Shown: positions 1 through 12,243 of the stretch, in pieces
Numbering within the stretch: position 1 is the first letter of the stretch
Layout of the letters: the number at the start of each line of letters is the position of its first letter
DNA from: Caldimonas brevitalea
GTDB lineage: Bacteria; Pseudomonadota; Gammaproteobacteria; Burkholderiales; Burkholderiaceae_C
DNA: 64,000 nt
NCBI RefSeq assembly: GCF_001017435.1
Contig: NZ_CP011371.1
Coordinates: forward strand, 62,001 to 126,000
Reading direction: 5' to 3'
The notes under the pieces: model-generated
Databases searched by the model: none
Told to the model about the DNA's origin: nothing
The model's input: the letters and a program-made list of their open reading frames with translations, nothing else
Position numbers and translations under genes: made by a program

Positions 1-191
1 CCACAGGCGCCTCGCGCGCACCGACGCGGTGAGGGGGCCGGCCTAGCGGATCGGCCGCTTCACGGTGGCGGTGACCCGTCTGCCGATGACACAACGCTTC
101 GTGACACGCCGCACACTCCCTAGGGTAGACGCGGGCGACGGGCCGCAAGGTCTGTTCCTAGAATCGCCGCTTGTCCCGCAGCAGGAATCCC

Positions 192-3440
<3,249 letters not shown>

Positions 3441-3463
3441 CCTGGCTGGTCGGCCGGGTCGCG

Positions 3464-4732
3464 TCAGCGCCGACGCAGCAGCGCGTAGAGCAGGATCGCG
3501 CCGAAGGTGGCTGTGCCGATGCCGCCCAGCTTGAACTGGCCGAGCGTCAAGGTGTAGTCGCCGGTGCCGAGGATCAAGGTCACGGCTGCGACGATCAGGT
3601 TGGTGTTGTCGGAGAAATCGACCCGGTTGTCGACCCAGATCTTCGCGCCGGCCACCGCGATCAGCCCGAACACGACGATCGAGACCCCGCCCATCACCGC
3701 GGTGGGCACGGTCTGGATCAACGCACCGAACTTGGGGCTGAAGCCCAGCACCACGGCGATCAACGCGGCCACCACGAACATCGCGGTCGAGTAGATCTTG
3801 GTGGCGGCCATCACGCCGATGTTCTCGGCGTAGGTGGTCACACCCGTGCCGCCGCCGGCGCCCGAGACCATGGTCGCGAGGCCGTCGCCGATGAAGGCCC
3901 GCCCCATGTAGCGGTCCAGGTCTTGCCCGGTCATTGCGCTGACCGCTTTCAGGTGGCCCAGGTTTTCAGCCACCAGGATCACCGCGACCGGCGCGATCAG
4001 CAGCATCGCACCCGGCTCGAACACCGGCGCCGCGAAGGCTGGCAGGCCGAACCATGCGGCCTTGGCCACTGGCGCGAGGTCGATCGGCTGGCCCAGCCCA
4101 AAGCCGTTGGTGAGCACCGCATAGACCACCGTCGAGACCACCAGGCCGACCAGGATCAGCAGGCGTTGCAGCATGCCGCGGGTGTAGACGGCCACCAGCG
4201 CGACGGACACGAAGGTGACGGCCTGCATCCAGGCGTCGAAAGCCGTCGGTGTCATGTTCTTGATCGGCACTGCCGCCAGGTTGAGCCCGATCACCGCCAC
4301 CACGGCGCCGGTGACCACCGGCGGCATGAAACGCTCGATCCAGCGCGTGCCGGTGGCCGCGACGGCGCACCCGATCAGCGTGTAGAGCGCGCCGCAGGCG
4401 ATGATGCCGCCGAGCGCGACGCCCAGGTTCGCATTGCTGCCCGGCCCTTGGTGGCCGGTGGCGGCGAGGACGACACCGATGAACGCGAAGCTCGACCCGA
4501 GGTAGCTCGGCACGCGGCCACCGACGACCACAAAGAAGATCAGCGTGCCGATGCCACTCATCAGGATGGCCACGTTGGGGTTGAAGCCCATCAACAACGG
4601 CGCCAGCACGGTCGCGCCGAACATCGCAATCACGTGCTGCACCCCCATCGCCACGGTTTGTGGCCAGGGCAGGCGTTCGTCGGGCCCGACGACACCCTCG
4701 GTCTTCTCGCGCCAGTGCGGAAACAGGCTCAT
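3464..4732 (-). CDS. rutG: Uracil/xanthine permease, NCS2 family (RutG-like)
   Basis: Polytopic inner-membrane symporter of 422 residues, normal length for the NCS2 nucleobase:cation family. The N-terminus (FPHWREKTEGVV-PDERLPW) and blocks such as VQHVIAMFGATVL, SGIGTLIFF, GGRVPSYLGSSFAF, RWIERFMPPVVTGAV and AENIGVMAATK closely follow my recollection of E. coli RutG, more so than UraA. The likely substrate is uracil or thymine, possibly another oxopurine or pyrimidine. No other rut or pyrimidine-catabolic gene is adjacent, so the physiological pathway is not shown. It converges on the upstream hybrid kinase gene with 23 bp between them. The symbol reflects family resemblance rather than operon context. 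Confidence 0.88.
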   Translation of the reverse strand: MSLFPHWREKTEGVVGPDERLPWPQTVAMGVQHVIAMFGATVLAPLLMGFNPNVAILMSGIGTLIFFVVVGGRVPSYLGSSFAFIGVVLAATGHQGPGSNANLGVALGGIIACGALYTLIGCAVAATGTRWIERFMPPVVTGAVVAVIGLNLAAVPIKNMTPTAFDAWMQAVTFVSVALVAVYTRGMLQRLLILVGLVVSTVVYAVLTNGFGLGQPIDLAPVAKAAWFGLPAFAAPVFEPGAMLLIAPVAVILVAENLGHLKAVSAMTGQDLDRYMGRAFIGDGLATMVSGAGGGTGVTTYAENIGVMAATKIYSTAMFVVAALIAVVLGFSPKFGALIQTVPTAVMGGVSIVVFGLIAVAGAKIWVDNRVDFSDNTNLIVAAVTLILGTGDYTLTLGQFKLGGIGTATFGAILLYALLRRR

Positions 4733-5365
4733 GGATCAAGCTCCTCTCGGTCTGTACACCGCGGGACGAGCGCCCGGCGGCGCGCGCAGTGTAGAGCGCG
4801 GTAGCAAGTTGCACACCGGGACGTGCCGGGCGGGCATGCTCCGCAGCGGTGCGATGTGAGGTTCTCGGTTCCGCGGTGGCCCGTCGTGCACGAGAGCCGC
4901 GCGCGAGCGGCACCTAGCGGGAAGGTGGTCAGAGGTGGTGGCCGTTGGGCAAGCGGCCCTGAGGCGAAGGACGAGCTGGGTGCGAGAGGGTGCGGTGCGG
5001 GTGCCGTCTGCAAGGTCGGCCCGCGCGCTTGTGGTCGCCGTGATGTTGGATCAGGGCGGCCAGCGTGCGGTACGGCGTGATCTGGCGATGGGGGAAAGGG
5101 TCGCGTCGCCCGAGGCGACGTAAAGGAATTCACGGCATGCGCCGTGGGGCGATCGCGATGAAACGCATCACGACGATGCGATGACCGTCGGACGATCACG
5201 ATGGAACAACCACCGTGAACGGGGTTAGGCGGCCGGGGCTCTCTCGCTCTCTCTCACCCCGGCCGCCGCCCTCTCCCTCGACGTCCCAGAAGTGTTGCAA
5301 GTCTCTGGGTAATAGGGACGGTGGCGCAGACCCGCATGCTGCGGACCTGCTGCTGATCTGGCCGC
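4733..5365. other. Gene-poor region with hairpins and a possible 15-codon ORF
   Basis: No convincing protein gene. Three perfect inverted repeats are present: 5104-5120 (7-bp stem, CGA loop), 5131-5146 (6-bp stem, ATGC loop) and 5228-5238 with 5257-5267 (GGCGGCCGGGG and its complement, 18-nt pyrimidine-rich loop). AAAGGA at 5122-5127 sits ahead of ATG 5137, which opens MRRGAIAMKRITTMR and a stop at 5182-5184. A 16-bp imperfect direct repeat (13 of 16 identical) lies at 5149-5164 and 5192-5207. The promoter of the permease gene should lie near 4740-4850, but I see no clear hexamers. Confidence 0.4.
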
Positions 5366-5569
5366 TCAGCGCATCTTGAACGCGAGCGTGCGCTGGGCGG
5401 GTTCGCTGCGCGACTGCAGCACCTGGTATTGCCGCAGGCCGGCAGGGCTGCCGTTCGGACTCAAGGCCTCGGCCGGCGCGGTACTGCCGGTACGACCTGA
5501 CTCACGCTGCGCGGCGAAATGCTGCGCGAGCACGGTGGAAGCGATGGCGGAGGCGGCGACAGTTTTCAT
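5366..5569 (-). CDS. Small hypothetical protein, translationally coupled
   Basis: A 67-residue ORF opening MKTVAASAIASTVLAQHFAAQ. The start resembles a short hydrophobic, possibly secretory segment; the rest is polar and Ala/Gln/Arg rich and ends FKMR. Its ATG overlaps the TGA of the preceding minus-strand ORF (ATGA), the usual sign of translational coupling and the main reason to believe either is real. No family recognised. If the N-terminal segment is a signal peptide, cleavage near AQ would leave a mature peptide of about 45 residues. The alternative is that both ORFs are chance open frames in G+C-rich DNA. Confidence 0.4.
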   Translation of the reverse strand: MKTVAASAIASTVLAQHFAAQRESGRTGSTAPAEALSPNGSPAGLRQYQVLQSRSEPAQRTLAFKMR

Positions 5570-5835
5570 GGCTTGAACCACTGGCTGGGGGCAAAGTCGG
5601 TGCACAGGAATGCAGGGGCAGCGCTGGGCTTGCGGCACAGACGTGCCAGCGAAGGCCAGGGGCTGCGACGGCCCGATTCTTCGTTGCAAGGCGTCAGGCG
5701 GATCAGCGACGACCAGCCGCCACGGCCACGTGCCGGCTGCTGCGGTGCGGCGGGGGCATGGGCGCGACTGCGGCGTGCCATTTCGCCGGCGAGCGACAGC
5801 GAGCCGAAGCGTCGTTTGGGAGCCTGTTGCGACAT
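5566..5835 (-). CDS. Small hypothetical basic protein
   Basis: An 89-residue ORF opening MSQQAPKRRFGSLSLAGEMA, rich in Arg, Ala and Ser and without a membrane segment. AAGGCGG lies about 10 bases upstream of the ATG at a sensible ribosome-binding distance. The last codons overlap the start of the next minus-strand ORF as ATGA. The first ~25 residues look ordered, while the remainder is low complexity and could be disordered. I do not recognise a family. It starts about 265 bp from the divergent DUF456 gene. Confidence 0.4.
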   Translation of the reverse strand: MSQQAPKRRFGSLSLAGEMARRSRAHAPAAPQQPARGRGGWSSLIRLTPCNEESGRRSPWPSLARLCRKPSAAPAFLCTDFAPSQWFKP

Positions 5836-6102
5836 GGTGTGTCCGCCTTGCGTGAAGATGCCTTGTTGAGCGCATCTTCTGTGCCAACCTCGGCTTCGTA
5901 ACCGCGGCCGCGCCATCTCGTTGTTTTGTCTCAGGCTCGACTTACAACGCGACGAATTCTGTTACACCATTGGCGTGTTTCGTCATGCACGAGGTGCCAG
6001 TAGCCGTCTTCTGTCAAGCGTGGGGCGACATACTGTGGGTGTCAGCAGGGGCAAGGCCGCACAGCGGGTGTTGCCGTCTCCCGCTGTCGGGAAGGAGTTG
6101 CG

Positions 6103-6606
6103 GTGACAGAACTGGTACAGATTGCGCCGCCTGCCGTCTGGTGGGGGCTGGCGGTCGTCTTGATGGGCCTGGGCGTGCTTGGCACGGTGCTGCCGGTCTT
6201 GCCCGGCACGATATTGGTATTGGCCGGCATCGTGATCGGGGCCTGGATCGACGGCTTCGAACGCGTCTCGCCGTGGACCGTCGGTGCCATCACGGTGCTG
6301 GCGCTGTTGGCCTGGCTGACGGATTACGTCGCAGCCCTGCTGGGGGCGCGCAAGGCCGGCGCCAGCCCGCTGGCCCTGATCGGGGCCGCGCTGGGCACGG
6401 TCGCCGGCATCTTCACCGGCCTGGTCGGGCTGCTGTTCCTGCCGCTGGTCGGCGCGATGGCCGGCGAGTACTGGGCACGCCGCGACAGCGGGCGCGCGGC
6501 GCATGTCGGCCTCGCCACCTGGATCGGCCTGTTGATCGGCACCGTGGTCAAGGTGGTGCTGTCCTTCGTGATGATCGGCATCTTCGCGGTCGCCTGGTGG
6601 GTGTAG
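6103..6606 (+). CDS. DUF456 family membrane protein
   Basis: A 167-residue integral membrane protein with about five hydrophobic segments. The glycine-rich blocks GLGVLGTVLPVLPGTILVLAG and ARKAGASPLALIGAALGTVAG are typical of the DUF456 family, whose function is unknown. GTG 6103 is chosen because AAGGAG lies at 6092-6097, six bases upstream. It converges on the alpha/beta hydrolase gene with 42 bp between; that gap holds a 6-bp hairpin (GGCCGG/CCGGCC near 6607-6621) without a U-tract. Confidence 0.85.
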   Translation: MTELVQIAPPAVWWGLAVVLMGLGVLGTVLPVLPGTILVLAGIVIGAWIDGFERVSPWTVGAITVLALLAWLTDYVAALLGARKAGASPLALIGAALGTVAGIFTGLVGLLFLPLVGAMAGEYWARRDSGRAAHVGLATWIGLLIGTVVKVVLSFVMIGIFAVAWWV

Positions 6607-6648
6607 GGCCGGCGCCCGGCCGGAGAGGGTCTGCGGCCCGGCGCGCCC

Positions 6649-7545
6649 TCAGCCGGCGATGAACCGGCCGACTTGCTCGACCACATCGGCATCCTGCAGC
6701 ACACGCCGGTGCCCCAGGCCCTGGCTCAGCAGCAACCGGGCATCCGGCAGCAAGGCATTGAGCTTCAAGCTCTCCTCGACCGGCACCACCCGGTCGTCGC
6801 GATCGTGCACCAGCAAGGTCGGCAGGACCACCCGGCGGGCCTGGTGCGCGGCGCTCATTTGTTCGAACACGATGGCTTCACGCGATTCGATGTGCTGCAC
6901 CATCGCCCCCCGGGTGGCCTCGGCCAGGCCGAACGCCGCGGCATAGTCGCGCGTCACCTGCACCAGGTCCGTCGGTGACGCGGCCGTGACGAGCGAGCGC
7001 GCCACGAGGCCGCGGGCGATGGCGTTGAGCGCGGCGGCCCCGCCCATCGAGTGCCCGACCACGGCGTGCAGCGGCCCGAGCCGAGCCCCCAGGTAGCCGA
7101 CGGCCCGCGTGAACTGGGCCAGCGTGCTCTGCCAGCCCTCGCTGCGCCCGTGCCCCGGCTGGTCGACGGCCACCGGCGCCAGGCCGCGCTGCTGCAAGGC
7201 CGTCGCCAGGGCCGCCATCTGCAGGCCCCAGCCGCCCCAACCGTGGGTCAGCAGCACGACCGGCGCGTCGGTTGCGGCCGGCCAGCGGTACAGGGTGAGC
7301 GTCACGTTCTCGAACGGCAAGGTCTCGACGCGCACCCCCGCGGGGGGCCGCAGGTGCCGTACGGCCAGCTTGGTGGGCAAAGGTGTGCAGAACACGCCGG
7401 CCGCCACGCGGGCTGCGCGGTGGGGGCCGAGGCGCTGGGCCCAGCGCAGGCTGAGCCGTAGCACCGGGAACAGCCGGTGGGCGGCAAAACTGCGTCCGGT
7501 GGCGACGGGTTGCGAGGGCAGGGTCGAGGAAGTCGAGGAGGTCAT
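6649..7545 (-). CDS. Alpha/beta hydrolase, probably TetR-controlled
   Basis: A 298-residue serine hydrolase of the alpha/beta fold. The oxyanion-hole HGWGGWG starts near residue 101, the nucleophile elbow GHSMGG has Ser near 166, the acidic residue is likely in HDRDDRVVP and the catalytic His in GLGHRR near the C-terminus. No lipoprotein or Sec signal is evident, so it is probably cytoplasmic. The substrate cannot be read off; an ester or thioester of a small hydrophobic compound is the generic expectation. A perfect 22-bp palindrome lies 61 bp upstream of the start, and a variant of it precedes the adjacent tetR gene, so the gene is very likely repressed by that regulator. Confidence 0.88.
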   Translation of the reverse strand: MTSSTSSTLPSQPVATGRSFAAHRLFPVLRLSLRWAQRLGPHRAARVAAGVFCTPLPTKLAVRHLRPPAGVRVETLPFENVTLTLYRWPAATDAPVVLLTHGWGGWGLQMAALATALQQRGLAPVAVDQPGHGRSEGWQSTLAQFTRAVGYLGARLGPLHAVVGHSMGGAAALNAIARGLVARSLVTAASPTDLVQVTRDYAAAFGLAEATRGAMVQHIESREAIVFEQMSAAHQARRVVLPTLLVHDRDDRVVPVEESLKLNALLPDARLLLSQGLGHRRVLQDADVVEQVGRFIAG

Positions 7546-7605
7546 CGAGGGCCTTTCGTTTCAACAGCAGGGTGGCACGGCAAGCACATCCGGAAGTTCG
7601 CCTGC

Positions 7606-7627
7606 ATTTCGCACGATCGTGCGAAAT
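7606..7627. promoter_or_regulatory. TetR-type operator upstream of the hydrolase gene
   Basis: A perfect 22-bp palindrome; each half reads ATTTCGCACGA. The core GCACGATCGTGC recurs upstream of the neighbouring tetR start (8409-8420). Position 61 bp ahead of the hydrolase start fits an operator overlapping its promoter. Confidence 0.8.
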
Positions 7628-7640
7628 GGTGGGAAATGCA

Positions 7641-7660
7641 GACGACGGCGCACCGTCGTC
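7641..7660 (-). terminator. Hairpin between tetR and the hydrolase gene
   Basis: Perfect 8-bp stem GACGACGG/CCGTCGTC with a 4-nt loop, 112 bp past the tetR stop. There is no U-tract on either strand, so it could be a weak terminator or an mRNA-end structure. Confidence 0.35.
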
Positions 7661-7771
7661 ACATCCATCGTTCACGTCGGGGCCGCCTGGCCGGCCGGCC
7701 ATCTGGACGCATCGGCGTGGACTCGCCCGAACCGTTACGCCATCTGCAGTGGTTGCAGGGGCGCCGCGCGA

Positions 7772-8395
7772 TCAGCAGCGCGAGGGGTCGGCGCCGGCGC
7801 GGTAGCTGGCAATCATCCTTTCGTAAGAGTTCCAGGCACGGTCGACCGCGCGCGGGTCGCGCAGAAAGCGCGCGTCGCGCATCAAAGCGATGAACAGGCC
7901 GTCGATCTCGAAGACCAGTTGCTCGACATCGGTGTCGGGGCGCAGATGACCCGCGTCGATGGCCTGGATCGCGGTGCGTTTGAGCGTGGTGCGCCAGCGC
8001 ATCACGCCGTCGAGCAACAGGTCGCGCAGCGGGCCTTCGCGGTCGTCGAACTCGAAGGCGCCGGCGCAATAGATGCAGCCGGTGCGCATCTCGACGTCTT
8101 TGGCACGCTGCAGCCACAGCCGCATGATGGCATTGAGGCGCGGCAAGCCGCGCGGCTCCCGCATCGCCGGCACGAAAACATCCTGGAGGAAGCGGCGGTC
8201 GTATTCCTCGATCACCGCACGTTGCAGCGCCTCGCGGGAACCCACGCGCGAAAACACGCCGCTCTTGGACATGCCCAGGCGTTTGGCGACTTCGCCGATC
8301 GTCAGGCTCTCCAACCCTTCTTCGGCGGCCATCAGCAAGGCGGTGTCCAGAATGGCCGCGAGCGTCAGTTCACTGCGGCCGGTTTTTGCTTCCAT
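7772..8395 (-). CDS. TetR/AcrR family transcriptional repressor
   Basis: A 207-residue regulator. The N-terminal helix-turn-helix (ILDTALLMAAEEGLESLTIGEVAKRLGMSKSGVFSRVGSREAL, split here for description: ILDTALLMAAEEGLE, then LTIGEVAKRLGMSKSGVF, then SREAL) is textbook TetR. The C-terminal ligand domain contains GCIYCAGAFEFDDR, with two Cys. ATG 8395 is chosen because the HTH begins normally about 15 residues in; a longer frame would read through the operator. A near-palindromic operator lies 9 bp upstream and a perfect copy lies ahead of the downstream hydrolase gene. I infer negative autoregulation and repression of the hydrolase. The inducer is unknown. Confidence 0.92.
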   Translation of the reverse strand: MEAKTGRSELTLAAILDTALLMAAEEGLESLTIGEVAKRLGMSKSGVFSRVGSREALQRAVIEEYDRRFLQDVFVPAMREPRGLPRLNAIMRLWLQRAKDVEMRTGCIYCAGAFEFDDREGPLRDLLLDGVMRWRTTLKRTAIQAIDAGHLRPDTDVEQLVFEIDGLFIALMRDARFLRDPRAVDRAWNSYERMIASYRAGADPSRC

Positions 8396-8403
8396 GGTTT
8401 TCA

Positions 8404-8425
8404 ATTTAGCACGATCGTGCGAAGT
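8404..8425. promoter_or_regulatory. TetR-type operator upstream of tetR
   Basis: Core GCACGATCGTGC at 8409-8420, identical to the centre of the 7606-7627 palindrome. The outer bases are less symmetric (left AATTTA, right GAAGTT). It abuts the tetR start, as expected for autorepression. Confidence 0.78.
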
Positions 8426-8508
8426 TGCAAGAGTGGGGCTGGCCGGCCCGGCGCCGACCTCCTGGCGCCGGGGGGACGAGAGGGCGCGGGTGGCGGGCCG
8501 GCCCCGCT

Positions 8509-10218
8509 TCACGCGGGCACCAGCCGATGCGCCACGCCGCGTGGCACCGACGCCACCAGGCGCTGGGTATAGGGTTCGCGCGGGTGGGCCAGCAGCTGGT
8601 CGGGCGTGGCCCGCTCGACCACTTCGCCGTCTTTCATCACCAGCACCTCGTCGGCCATGAAGCGCACCACCGCCAGATCGTGGCTGATAAAGAGATAGGC
8701 GAGGCCCAGCTCGTCTTGCAAGTCTTTCAGCAGGTTGAGCACCTGCGCCTGCACCGAAACGTCGAGCGCCGAGACGGCTTCGTCGAGCACCAGCACTTCG
8801 GGCTCCAGCGTGAGGCAGCGGGCGATCGCGATGCGTTGCCGTTGGCCACCCGAGAACTCGTGCGGATATTTGTCGAAGGCGCTCTCGTCGAGGCCCACCT
8901 TGACCAACAGGCTGCGGGCGCGCGCTTCACGTTCGGTGCCGCTGCCACCCAGGCGGTGGATGTTCATCGGTTCGACCAAGGTCTGGCCGACCGTGAAGCG
9001 CGGGTTCAGCGACGCATACGGGTTCTGGAACACGATCTGCAGCCGGCGTCGCATCGGTTGCCAGGCGGCGTCGCCGAGCCGCAGCAGGTCGAGCTGGGCG
9101 GTGTCGGTGTCGCGGTACAGCGCCGACCCAGACACAGGGCCGCTGGCGGGGTCATGCAGACGCAACAATGCGAGGCCCAGCGTGCTTTTGCCCGAGCCCG
9201 ATTCGCCGACGATGCCCAGCGTGTGCCCCTTGCGCAACGCGAAGCTGACGTCGCGCACCGCACGGAACTCGCGCTTGCGCCACCAGCCCTGGCGCAGCCA
9301 GAAACTCTTGGCCAGCGAGCTCACCTGCAGCACGATCGGTGCGTCAGGGTCTTTGCGTGCCGGCGCAGGGGCTGCTGGCGGCGGCGCCGGAGCATCGTCC
9401 ACCATGGCGAGGCGCCGGGGCGGCGCCGCCAGGCTGGGCCGGCACGCCAGCAAGGCGCGCGTGTAGGCGTCCTGCGGAGCCTTGAAGATGGTCTCGACCG
9501 GCCCGCGCTCGCGCACGCTGCCGTGCCGCATCACCACCACCTGGTCGGCGATCTCGCCCACCACGCCCAGGTCATGGCTGATGAACAGCATGCTCATCCG
9601 ATGCTGCTCCTTCAGGCGCGCCAACAGCTCCAGGATCTGCCGTTGCACAGTCACGTCGAGCGCGGTGGTCGGCTCGTCGGCGATCAGCAGCTGCGGCTCG
9701 CAGGCCAGCGCCATCGCGATCATCACCCGTTGCTGCTGGCCGCCCGACAGCTCGTGCGGATAGGCCGACAGCCGGCGTCGCGGATCGGGCAGGCCGACCT
9801 CGTGCAGCAGGTGCTCGGCCTTGGCCAGCGCTTCCCGACGCCCCAGGCCCAGGTGACGGCGCAGCGGCTCGACGATCTGGCGCCCCACCGTGAACACCGG
9901 GTTCAGCGAGGTCATCGGTTCCTGGAACACGCAGGCGATCTGGCGGCCGCGCAGGGCTTGCAGCTCGGGCAGGCTGGCTTGCAGCAGGTCGCGGCCCTGG
10001 AACTGCACCCGGCCGCGCCGTTCGGCGTTGTCGGGCAGCAGGTTGAGGATGGACATCGCCGTGACACTCTTGCCCGAGCCCGATTCGCCCACCAGCGCCA
10101 CCGTGGTGTGCTCGGGCACTTCGAAGCTGACGCCCTTGACCGCGGCGATCCGCTTCGCTTCGGCGCCGCCGCGCCCGAGCCGGAAGCTCACGTGCAGGTC
10201 TTCGATGCTCAACAGCAT
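8509..10218 (-). CDS. Oligopeptide-type ABC transporter, fused double ATP-binding protein
   Basis: A 569-residue fusion of two ABC ATPase domains, the architecture of YejF/GsiA-type proteins that replaces separate DppD and DppF subunits. Domain 1 (about 1-260) has Walker A GESGSGKS, signature LSGGQQQR and Walker [13 protein letters not shown]. Domain 2 (about 285-560) has [16 protein letters not shown] and [12 protein letters not shown]. It should couple ATP hydrolysis to import of peptides or related compounds through the two permeases encoded just upstream on the same strand (46-bp gap). The substrate is not determined by sequence. Confidence 0.93.
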   Translation of the reverse strand: MLLSIEDLHVSFRLGRGGAEAKRIAAVKGVSFEVPEHTTVALVGESGSGKSVTAMSILNLLPDNAERRGRVQFQGRDLLQASLPELQALRGRQIACVFQEPMTSLNPVFTVGRQIVEPLRRHLGLGRREALAKAEHLLHEVGLPDPRRRLSAYPHELSGGQQQRVMIAMALACEPQLLIADEPTTALDVTVQRQILELLARLKEQHRMSMLFISHDLGVVGEIADQVVVMRHGSVRERGPVETIFKAPQDAYTRALLACRPSLAAPPRRLAMVDDAPAPPPAAPAPARKDPDAPIVLQVSSLAKSFWLRQGWWRKREFRAVRDVSFALRKGHTLGIVGESGSGKSTLGLALLRLHDPASGPVSGSALYRDTDTAQLDLLRLGDAAWQPMRRRLQIVFQNPYASLNPRFTVGQTLVEPMNIHRLGGSGTEREARARSLLVKVGLDESAFDKYPHEFSGGQRQRIAIARCLTLEPEVLVLDEAVSALDVSVQAQVLNLLKDLQDELGLAYLFISHDLAVVRFMADEVLVMKDGEVVERATPDQLLAHPREPYTQRLVASVPRGVAHRLVPA

Positions 10219-10264
10219 GGGCGGCTCCTCAGGGCGGCACGAGGTGGTGGGCCGGGTCGGCGTG

Positions 10265-11308
10265 TCATTCGAGCCCCCTCAGCTTGGGGTCCAGCGCGTC
10301 ACGCAGCGCGTCCGTCATCAGCGAGAACGCGGTGACGAACACGGCCATGAAGGTGGTCGCGGCGGCCAGCTGCCACCAATAGCCCAGGATCAGCTCGCTT
10401 TGCGCCTCGCCCAGCAGCGTGCCCCACGACACCTGGTCGACCGGCACACCCAGGCCCAGGTAGGACAGGATCACTTCGGCCTTGATGAAACCCACCACCA
10501 GGATGGACAGCTGCACCAGGATCACATGGCTGACGTTGGGCAAGATGTGCCGGAACATGCGCGACATGCGGCTCGCCCCGATGGCCCGCGCCGCCCGCAC
10601 ATAGTCGCGCACCGCGTGCTTCATGAACTCCGCGCGCACCTGGCGGTAGACGCCGGTCCACCCGGTCAAGCCCAGGATCAGCACCACGGTGAGCAGGCCG
10701 CGGCCGAACACCGCCGCGAAAGCGAAGATCAGCAAGATGCCGGGGATGGACGTGAAGACGTTGTAGACCCATTCGAGGAAGTCGCCGACACGCCCGCCCA
10801 AGAAACCGGCCAGCGCGCCCAGCAAGGTGCCGATCGCAGTGGCCACCAAAGCCGACATCACCCCGACCAGGATGGACACCTGGGCCCCCTTGATGGCTTT
10901 GGACAGCACGTCGCGGCCTAGGCGGTCGCCGCCCAGCGGCAGGGTGGCGGCACGGTCGGGCTCGGCCTCTTCGAGCCGGGCGGCACGCTCGGCCCACTCG
11001 GCATAGCGGGGTGCCAGCGGGTCGACGACCGACAGGTCGGCGAGCGGGCCGCGCGGCGGCGGCGCCACCTTGGGCGCCGGGGGCGGGCCCGCGCCGATGA
11101 AACTGGGCGGCGCATACGGCACCCCGGTCTCCCGTTGCCAGTCGCGTGCCACCAGGCCCAGTGCCGACATCAGCACCATCAAGCCGAACAGCAGCACGAT
11201 CAACAGCGACACCATGCCCACCCGGTCCTGCCGGAAGCGTTGCCAGGCCAGGCGCCAGACGCCGCGGGCCGGCGCCGGTGCGGCGGCGGTTGCGCTGCGC
11301 GCGCTCAT
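10265..11308 (-). CDS. Peptide ABC transporter permease (DppC/OppC type)
   Basis: A 347-residue inner-membrane permease. An N-terminal membrane segment (VSLLIVLLFGLMVLMSALG) is followed by a long Pro-rich periplasmic loop and the BPD domain, with GGDRLGRDVLSK, the EAA-like stretch RAARAIGASRMSRMFRHILPN and FIKAEVILSYLGLG. ATG 11308 is used because it overlaps the stop of the upstream permease as ATGA, indicating coupled translation. The ~100-residue loop before the BPD domain is longer than in the classical E. coli DppC. Confidence 0.9.
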   Translation of the reverse strand: MSARSATAAAPAPARGVWRLAWQRFRQDRVGMVSLLIVLLFGLMVLMSALGLVARDWQRETGVPYAPPSFIGAGPPPAPKVAPPPRGPLADLSVVDPLAPRYAEWAERAARLEEAEPDRAATLPLGGDRLGRDVLSKAIKGAQVSILVGVMSALVATAIGTLLGALAGFLGGRVGDFLEWVYNVFTSIPGILLIFAFAAVFGRGLLTVVLILGLTGWTGVYRQVRAEFMKHAVRDYVRAARAIGASRMSRMFRHILPNVSHVILVQLSILVVGFIKAEVILSYLGLGVPVDQVSWGTLLGEAQSELILGYWWQLAAATTFMAVFVTAFSLMTDALRDALDPKLRGLE

Positions 11309-12243
11309 TTCAGCACCACCCGGGGGTCGACCCATTGGTACAACACATCGGTCACCAGGTTGATCACCATCGTCAGCACCGCCAGGTAGATCGTGACCGC
11401 CTGGATCACCGGGTAGTCACTGCGGTTGACGGCCAGCAGCACCTCGCGGCCCAGCCCGGGGATCGAGAAGAACACCTCGATCAGGAACGAGCCGACGAAC
11501 ACGCCGGGCAAGCCGGCACCGATGTTGGTGAGGATGGGGATCATCGCGTTGCGCAGCACATGACGCAGCAGGATGGCCGGTTCGGTCAGGCCTTTGGCGC
11601 GCGCGGTGCGCACGTAGTCCTGGCCGATCTCATCGAGGAAGAAGCTGCGGTAGAGCCGGGTCTGCGGCGCCAGCGAGACGGTCACGGCCAGCAGCACCGG
11701 CAGCGGCGCGTAGGTGACCAGGTTGCTCCACAGCGATTCGCTCCAGCCTTGCACCGGGAACCAGCCGAGCCGGAACGCGAACAGCCATTGCCCGACGATC
11801 ACATAGACCAGAAAGGAGATCGACAGTGCCACCGTGGTGAGCACCATGATGGCCCGGTCGGTGAGGCTGCCGCGCACGGCGGCGACGGCGAGCGCCAGCG
11901 GGATCGCGAGCGCTACCTCGAGCACGAGGATGGGCACCATCACGGTCAACGTGGCCGGCAAACGGCTGGCAAAGAGCGACGCGACCGACTCGTTGGTGGC
12001 CCAGCTGCGGCCCCAGTCGAAGCTGAGGACCTGCTTGACGAAGAGCAGCAACTGCTCGACCACCGGACGGTCCAGGCCGAGCTGCTGGCGGATCGCCGCG
12101 ATCTGCTCGGGCGTCGCCGCAAGGCCGGCCAGGATCTCGGCCGGGTCGCCGCCGAAGGCCTTGAACAGGAAGAACACCAGCAGGATCACGCCCGCGAGCG
12201 TGGGCACCATCTGCCACAGGCGCCGGATCACATAGCCCGTCAT
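11305..12243 (-). CDS. Peptide ABC transporter permease (DppB/OppB type)
   Basis: A 312-residue inner-membrane permease beginning MTGYVIRRLWQMVPTLAGV, the usual OppB/DppB N-terminus. The short signature GLDRPVVEQ, the EAA-like TARAKGLTEPAILLRHVLRN and the closing VINLVTDVLYQWVDPR are family hallmarks. It is the first gene of a three-gene minus-strand operon (permease, permease, fused ATPase). The matching binding protein is encoded divergently, starting 346 bp away. An in-frame upstream GTG-like extension (to 12270) was rejected for lack of conserved sequence. Confidence 0.9.
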   Translation of the reverse strand: MTGYVIRRLWQMVPTLAGVILLVFFLFKAFGGDPAEILAGLAATPEQIAAIRQQLGLDRPVVEQLLLFVKQVLSFDWGRSWATNESVASLFASRLPATLTVMVPILVLEVALAIPLALAVAAVRGSLTDRAIMVLTTVALSISFLVYVIVGQWLFAFRLGWFPVQGWSESLWSNLVTYAPLPVLLAVTVSLAPQTRLYRSFFLDEIGQDYVRTARAKGLTEPAILLRHVLRNAMIPILTNIGAGLPGVFVGSFLIEVFFSIPGLGREVLLAVNRSDYPVIQAVTIYLAVLTMVINLVTDVLYQWVDPRVVLK

